64,000 nucleotides of DNA. Origin: Chlorops oryzae. Lineage: Eukaryota > Arthropoda > Insecta > Diptera > Chloropidae. The stretch's first letter is position 1; every line of letters begins with the position of its first letter. Both the position numbers and the translations under genes were made by a program. The notes beneath the pieces are model-generated. The model ran no database searches. It had not been told where the DNA came from and saw nothing but the letters and a program-made list of their open reading frames with translations. The stretch is from positions 26,833,144-26,897,143 of the forward strand of contig CM035807.1 in assembly GCA_020466095.1 (NCBI GenBank), read 5' to 3'. Below are positions 61,301 to 64,000 of this stretch, in pieces.

Positions 61301-62300
61301 TCTAGCTGTTCACACGGTCGTCAAGATCAACAGAACAACGATTCATCGTCAACGTCATCGTCCGTTCTTCAAATTGACGAAACATTGGGCAATAATATAT
61401 CATCGAAGACATCAGCTAGTGCTCTACGCTCCCTCGATGATCTTGAGCTTCCCGATGCGACGAGACCACATCATCGGCGTCATACATGCCACCATCATTT
61501 GCTTGGTGCAACCGTTGAACCTAATGTTACCGCAAATACCACAAACTCCTCGACAATCGACATGGGTCTAATTAATCGTTTGGCTTTAGATTATGAACTG
61601 CACTCGTTGATGATGCGTAATCCCTTCTCTGCCAATCAAGTTGTTGTATTGTAAAAATCGTACTTCGTCCATCTACACCGATAGTTCCGATGATATCAGC
61701 AGTCTAGCCGGCTCCGATTCAATGTTATGGGACGATCGTTCATTTACCGCGATACCCAATACTCGTTCCGCACAGATCGCAAAGATTGTTGAATATTTCG
61801 AACGGAAAAGGCAGGTACCTGACATCACGCCGTCACATCTGTACCGCAGTAACGGCGGCGGAAGCGGAAGTGGCTCAGCATCTTCATCGTCTTCAATGGC
61901 AGCAGCCGTTGCTGCTTCCGCATTAGGTTCCAATTATCATCATTTTTCACGCTATACAGACTTTAAGCGACACCCAACAGGAGCCGGCGGAGGCGGTGGC
62001 GGCATTCATTCCTCCGACTATGAAGCGTTTTGCTTCGAACTGGATAAAAAACCTACACAACAACGTCTGGTGGTATGCGAGGGTGCCGTCAAATCGAAGC
62101 TACAAATTTTCGATAAATTAAAGCAACAGCAACAACATCAACAACAACATAGACAAATGTTGCAAACACAACAGCAGCAGCAGCAGCAACAAGCTGGCGT
62201 TCAAGCAACGACTAAAATGGCTGCTACAACAACAGCAACAACGCCAACGGCAACACCAACAACAGCAACAGCAACAACGGCCCAAAATACAGTGGGCTGA
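40208..62300 (+). CDS. cdi: center divider (cdi), TESK/LIMK-family protein kinase, 5'-incomplete, six visible exons
   Basis: The gene encodes a dual-specificity-type cytoplasmic kinase of the TESK (testis-specific kinase) branch of the LIMK/TESK family, whose known substrates include cofilin. Joining the exons gives a kinase domain over visible residues 1-225. The beta-3 lysine is K13 in VMVLKMNK, the alpha-C glutamate is E27, the catalytic loop is HRDLTSKN with D104, the DFG aspartate is D126, and the APE-equivalent is SPE at 152-154. HRDLTSKN is the TESK/LIMK signature. A low-complexity tail of about 1,000 residues follows and contains a conserved-looking block [17 protein letters not shown], an acidic Asp run, [12 protein letters not shown], and a Gln/Thr-rich end. 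The glycine-rich loop and start codon are missing, so at least one 5' exon lies outside what I could find. An apparent one-base frameshift interrupts the last exon. The ortholog name comes from recalled family sequence and was not searched. Confidence 0.9.
41650..41680 (+). other. isolated B-box-like sequence
   Basis: GGCGGGTTCGATCCCCGGTC contains a perfect B box and a T-arm-like stem. The upstream DNA is too divergent to show an A box at normal spacing. Confidence 0.45.
41889..41953 (-). other. tRNA-like (A/B box) module
   Basis: On the minus strand it reads GTGGCGTATGGGTAGCG (A box), CTCAGCAATCTGAAGG (anticodon-arm-like), then GAGTTCAAAACCTG (B box). The order and spacing are those of a tRNA, but the acceptor stem does not pair, so it is a tRNA relic. 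Confidence 0.65.
42567..42713. mobile_element. pogo/Tigger-like MITE with TA duplication
   Basis: CAGTGGAATCCCTCTTAAAT at the left and ATTAAGGGACTCACTG at the right are near-perfect inverted repeats, flanked by TA on both sides (42565-42566 and 42714-42715). 147 bp, non-coding. Confidence 0.75.
42716..43623. other. intronic sequence, no gene seen
   Basis: A short (CCAG)n run lies at about 43338-43355. The 131-codon minus-strand frame at 42897-43292 lacks any recognisable motif. Confidence 0.4.
43624..44174. mobile_element. TIR element with tRNA-like core
   Basis: The ends are CCCAGCGGCAAATGTCC (43624) and, in reverse complement, CCCAGCGGAAAAATATC (ends 44174). The sub-terminal regions are rich in ATGTCATC/GATGACAT inverted motifs. 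The centre holds a minus-strand tRNA-like core. About 370 bp is homologous in reverse orientation to the foldback centre (5066-5425). Confidence 0.78.
43926..43987 (-). other. tRNA-like (A/B box) module
   Basis: On the minus strand it reads TGGCGTAGATGATGAGTG (A box), CTCAGAATCCGAAGATCGC (anticodon-arm-like), then GGGTTCGATCCCTGG (B box). It resembles the body of a tRNA such as elongator tRNA-Met more than random DNA, but no acceptor stem closes. Confidence 0.7.
44175..45566. other. intronic sequence, no gene seen
   Basis: A run of about 27 A lies at 44257-44284. The 211-codon + frame from 44542 begins with TTG, is Phe/Ser-rich at T-runs and has no recognisable domain. Confidence 0.4.
45567..45919. 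mobile_element. inverted-repeat element, TAGGGTAAGGTCACC ends
   Basis: TAGGGTAAGGTCACCCTGAG on the left and GGTGACATTACCCTA on the right are inverted repeats, with GTGGAC motifs just inside both ends. Probable TA target site. Non-coding. Confidence 0.65.
45924..46122. mobile_element. pogo/Tigger-like MITE
   Basis: CAGTAAGACTTCC and AAGTTTGACTG are inverted ends flanked by TA on both sides. It directly abuts the preceding element. Confidence 0.5.
46123..46940. other. intronic sequence, no gene seen
   Basis: AT-rich. A lone CAGTGCAATCC near 46333 resembles a pogo-like terminus without a partner. Confidence 0.4.
46941..47159. mobile_element. piggyBac-like MITE with perfect 39-bp TIRs and TTAA duplication
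   Basis: TTAA flanks both sides (46941-46944, 47156-47159). The ends begin CCCTCTAGTGCCCACGACCG and are identical inverted repeats over about 39 bp. The core is 211 bp without coding capacity. CCCT-type ends plus TTAA are diagnostic of the piggyBac superfamily. The perfect arms imply recent activity or strong conservation. An internal CTCTAGACGGCCTAG motif repeats part of the TIR. Confidence 0.85.
47160..50069. other. intronic sequence; GC-rich island at 48240-48440 and small repeats
   Basis: The island has CAG/GCA repeats and a short frame [20 protein letters not shown]. At 48825-48885 a TTTAACCCTTTACTGCATGA unit resembles the degenerate repeat at 57455-57715. At 48950-49155 TTTGTAGnCCGTAGGCGGTA-like and GTATACTTTRTAG motifs recur. 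Poly-T runs lie at about 49665-49685 and 49750-49772. Confidence 0.4.
50072..50244. mobile_element. pogo/Tigger-like MITE
   Basis: CAGTCAATAAGTGGACACC at the left and TATCACTG at the right are flanked by TA on both sides. The right arm is more diverged than in the copy at 42567-42713. Confidence 0.5.
50439..50927. mobile_element. pogo/Tigger-like element with 24-bp TIRs
   Basis: CAGTACACTCAGGATAACGT (continuing CAAC) at the left matches the right end in reverse complement with one mismatch in 24 bp. TA duplications lie at 50437-50438 and 50928-50929, and the flanks CAAA/TTTG extend the symmetry. ACGTCAACA motifs recur sub-terminally. No transposase frame is present. Confidence 0.8.
50930..53224. 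other. intronic sequence, no gene seen
   Basis: AT-rich. The 134-codon + frame at 51899-52303 has no recognisable domain. GCTCAGTGTA near 52270 looks like a lone terminus of the 41568-42184 family. Confidence 0.4.
53225..53720. repeat. AT-rich microsatellite (AATATTAGAAATAATAATAATAA-type)
   Basis: A 26- to 28-bp iteration of TATTAGAAATAATAATAA runs at 53260-53420, followed by irregular ATAAA tracts. Frames of Ile/Lys/Glu are artefacts. Confidence 0.88.
53721..55605. other. intronic sequence, no gene seen
   Basis: AT-rich with no recognisable repeats or exons. Confidence 0.4.
55608..55738. mobile_element. pogo/Tigger-like MITE with TA duplication
   Basis: CAGTGAAATCCCTACTCAGT at the left and GGACTTTACTG at the right are inverted ends flanked by TA (55606-55607, 55739-55740). 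GTGGACATT inside the left pairs with GATGTTCAC inside the right. 131 bp. Confidence 0.65.
55741..56405. other. intronic sequence, no gene seen
   Basis: AT-rich with GAGAGAGA near 56081. No gene. Confidence 0.4.
56406..56538. mobile_element. short piggyBac-like MITE (TTAA-flanked)
   Basis: TTAACCTTCTAGTGCC at the left and GGAATTAGAGGGTTAA at the right are imperfect inverted repeats sharing the TTAACCYTCTAGTGCC terminus with the element at 46941-47159. The interior is mainly A/T. Confidence 0.55.
56539..57454. other. intronic sequence, no gene seen
   Basis: Mixed AT-rich sequence with a T-run at about 57028-57040. Confidence 0.4.
57455..57715. repeat. degenerate tandem repeat, about four units of about 60-65 bp
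   Basis: Each unit follows TTTTTAATATnTTATGCnGTAAAGGGTTAA-like order, then AAACCATTTACTGCGAAAAA-like order. The last copy ends GCGGTAAAGGGTTAA. TTAACCCTTTACYGCAT on the other strand recurs at 48825. Confidence 0.5.
57716..58286. other. intronic sequence before cdi exon B
   Basis: It holds a (CT)n run at about 58061-58092 and the polypyrimidine tract of the exon B acceptor. No further exon. Confidence 0.5.
58287..58488 (+). CDS. cdi: cdi exon B (hinge, alpha-E, catalytic loop)
   Basis: This 202-nt exon is preceded by a pyrimidine-rich TTTCTCTCCCCTTTTCAG acceptor and followed by GTGAGT at 58489. It encodes [20 protein letters not shown]...[27 protein letters not shown]. The hinge region and the HRDLTSK catalytic loop are diagnostic of the TESK branch. 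It ends in phase 0 directly before the catalytic asparagine, which starts the next exon. A (CT)n microsatellite sits in the intron at about 58061-58092. Confidence 0.95.
58557..58642 (+). CDS. cdi: cdi exon C (DFG motif)
   Basis: This 86-nt exon follows TTTTACAG and ends at CA before GTGAGT (58643). It encodes [28 protein letters not shown] with the metal-binding DFG. The preceding intron is 68 bp, a typical short fly intron. The exon ends in phase 2, and the codon is completed as CAC by the first base of the next exon. Confidence 0.93.
58734..58989 (+). CDS. cdi: cdi exon D (activation segment to C-lobe)
   Basis: This 256-nt exon follows a weak acceptor (CCATTCAAAG) and ends before GTAAGT at 58990. 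It encodes [58 protein letters not shown] and [10 protein letters not shown]. The [10 protein letters not shown] stretch is the P+1 loop, and SDVFSFGI is subdomain IX. The exon ends in phase 0. Confidence 0.93.
59052..61141 (+). CDS. cdi: cdi exon E (end of kinase domain plus long low-complexity tail)
   Basis: This 2,090-nt exon follows TATTTTGCAG. It begins [23 protein letters not shown], the last helix of the kinase domain with the invariant arginine region. A Ser/Thr/Ala-rich linker follows, then [20 protein letters not shown], then [20 protein letters not shown], an acidic run of about eight Asp, and [17 protein letters not shown] near the end. I place the donor at AA|GTAAGTGA (61142), which splits a codon. 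Without splicing the frame stops at TAA 61143-61145 after ...TEIK, so intron retention would give a shorter isoform ending there. Confidence 0.88.
61252..62300 (+). CDS. cdi: cdi exon F (C-terminal exon with apparent frameshift)
   Basis: The exon starts after ...TTTTTCATACATCATTCAG. The split codon (AAT) leads into [40 protein letters not shown] and [20 protein letters not shown], which stops at TAA 61652-61654. A second coding block in another frame, reading [40 protein letters not shown] and later poly-Gln and Thr/Ala runs, continues to TGA 62298-62300. Exon length is 1,049 nt, one more than the splice phase allows. The extra base falls near GTTGTTG at 61640-61646, so this is either an assembly error or a genuine indel. 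Confidence 0.8.
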
Positions 62301-62640
62301 ATATAAAATATGAAAAGGAAAAGTACAAAATGCATCTTTGCTATTGTAGTTGTTGTTCTTGTTAATGATGATTAAGACAAAAAAAAAAAAAACTAGGTGG
62401 AAAAATTTTATTGGTTCCGAAAAAATTCTGCCTCGTCGTATGAAAATATTTCTTAAGAGCTTTGTGGCGCTATCAATCCAAAAAATTCGTCAGTTAGTGC
62501 GAACATTTATAGTATATTTTTTTTATTCATTGTTTTCATTTATAAAATAAGTTTTCATATATAATTTTCCCACCTTTTTTACACACTCGTTATGTCAGTC
62601 ACCAATTTCGATTTAAAACTAATAAATTAACTTCAAAGTT
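62301..62640 (+). other. cdi: cdi 3' untranslated region, probable
   Basis: AT-rich sequence follows the TGA at 62298-62300. A canonical AATAAA lies at 62621-62626 and is the first strong polyadenylation signal after the stop; another lies at 63150-63155. The actual cleavage site cannot be seen. Confidence 0.5.
62621..62626 (+). terminator. polyadenylation signal AATAAA
   Basis: An exact AATAAA hexamer lies about 320 bp past the cdi stop codon in the expected orientation. Such hexamers are also common by chance in this AT-rich DNA. Confidence 0.45.
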
Positions 62641-64000
62641 TTCTGTCGGAAATCTTTACGCAACCGAGGGTTAGGCATTTTTTCCCTTAAAAATTATAAT
62701 TAAGTTTCTTTTTTTTTTGCCTGTGCATTCTGAAAATGAGAAAAATCAGCCCGATCCTAAATATTCCCGGAAATTCTTTTTGCCAGCGAATTAAAAACAA
62801 AATTCTCTCATTCATGGGTAAGTGAATATAAAGCGAGCAAGAATTTCAAAAATTTTAAGCAAATATCAACACATCCTCTTTATCGACGTTTAGAAAGCAT
62901 ATTTTTCCACGTCGAATATTTCGTCTGCACATGATAAGGATAAATCGAAACGTAGTGAATCTTTGCTTTATATTTTCACTTTGAAGAAAATAGAATCCGC
63001 TTTACCTCATTCAAAAGCTTTAAAAATCAATTTTAATTGGCGAAATTAAATTGCAAAAAAAAGTTCTTGAAAAAGACGAAACACAAAGGAAGACAGTCAA
63101 TTCTTGTCAATTACAGACAAAGGGACGCAATTTTTATGAATTAAATTCAAATAAAATAGAAGGAAATTTTTCTGAAAGCCACTTCTCATTGGAAAAGAAA
63201 ATTTCTAATTGAAAGTTTTTTCTTGCACTTCCTAAAAAGATTTCCCATTTCAAGAATGAAAATTGAAGCAAAATATTTGAAATAGAAACTTTCATTAAAC
63301 CTTTGACCGCGGAACCAACCCACGTTTTGGTTCTAATAACGAGTCACATCAAAATGAATTCAATTCGAAACTACAAGAAGCGAAAAGAGTTGGGATCGTA
63401 GCGCTTTGGAATGCAAGCCTTAATTTAAACTAATGGACATTCTTATTTACAATTATTAATTTACAATCACAACACATCCAGTCATTATTAGGCTATTATT
63501 TTGTTACTATTTATTTCTGTTGTATAGAGAGAATTTTATATGTAGAAATTTTATATTTTATTTATGGGGAAAAAGTAACTTCTAAAAGCAAAAAAAAAAA
63601 TGCAGAAGTTGTATCAAACTATAAGTCTTAAAAACTTTTTTTTTTTGTATAAAAATGTGTTGCGTACTTTAATGAGAATTCTGAAAACACGTTTTCGTCA
63701 TGCTGATGGCTATTTAGTATTCTTATTTAAATTAATATATATATATATATAAACAGTCTTGCTGTTCTTCGATTGTAATCTATAAAAAGAAGGCAAACGT
63801 TTTGGTAACTATGAAACTATTCTAACCTTAATTGGTATTTAATTTTAAATCATGAGGTTGTAAGGCTAAATAATTTTGTAAAAAAAATTTTACTAAACCG
63901 AAAGGCAGGCAATGGAAAAATTTTAGCCTACAATTAAAAAAAAAACTTATTAATATAGCAAAAGAGAAGAAAAAGAAACTGTATCGTAATCATAATATTT
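62641..64000. other. AT-rich sequence downstream of cdi, no gene seen
   Basis: There are homopolymer A/T runs and an (AT)n run at about 63736-63751. A second AATAAA at 63150-63155 could serve a longer 3' end of cdi. Confidence 0.45.

Overview
The window looks like nuclear DNA of a higher fly (Diptera). It is very AT-rich, it is crowded with simple repeats and short inverted-repeat transposons, and it carries one recognisable split gene on the + strand with GT-AG introns. That gene is the fly member of the LIMK/TESK kinase family, orthologous by sequence to Drosophila center divider (cdi). The species cannot be fixed from the sequence alone. A telomere-like TAGGTTAGGTT repeat of a kind dispersed in many higher-fly genomes is compatible with a schizophoran fly.

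Gene layout: six cdi exons are visible at 40208-40329, 58287-58488, 58557-58642, 58734-58989, 59052-61141 and 61252-62300. The first visible intron is about 18 kb; the others are 62-110 bp. The first visible exon starts inside the kinase N-lobe at the beta-3 strand, so the exon(s) with the start codon and glycine-rich loop lie elsewhere, probably 5' of the window. If so, the first 40 kb is intron or upstream DNA of the same gene. The last exon contains an apparent one-base frameshift near 61640-61646 that separates two clearly coding blocks. No other protein-coding gene is convincing. Most long open frames are simple-sequence or repeat artefacts.

Repeats, left to right: a 16-bp minisatellite (237-432); a 0.4-kb inverted-repeat element (975-1373); a polypurine tract (2008-2420); a large foldback element (3777-7511) whose arms are opposed tandem arrays of a 153-bp hairpin unit; a TTAA-flanked piggyBac-like element with another inverted-repeat element nested in it (7791-8520); a 12-bp minisatellite (10763-11360); a 150-bp perfect palindrome (13151-13300); a 20-bp array grading into a 10-bp array (15181-16233); a pogo-like MITE (18005-18161); AT-rich tracts; a 113-bp period satellite split by another pogo-like MITE (23885-24640); a dispersed retroelement-like repeat with a nested palindromic element (32990-33900); and about 1 kb of CT repeat (36590-37590). 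The big cdi intron holds at least nine more terminal-inverted-repeat elements.

The most unusual system is a set of TIR or foldback elements that carry tRNA-like (A box/B box) modules. The centre of the foldback at 5066-5425 is homologous, in reverse orientation, to most of a separate 551-bp TIR element at 43624-44174, and both hold a tRNA-like core. A third element (41568-42184) carries one complete tRNA-like core and one lone B box in opposite orientations. Such tRNA-headed DNA-transposon or foldback hybrids are not a standard class and deserve a genome-wide look.
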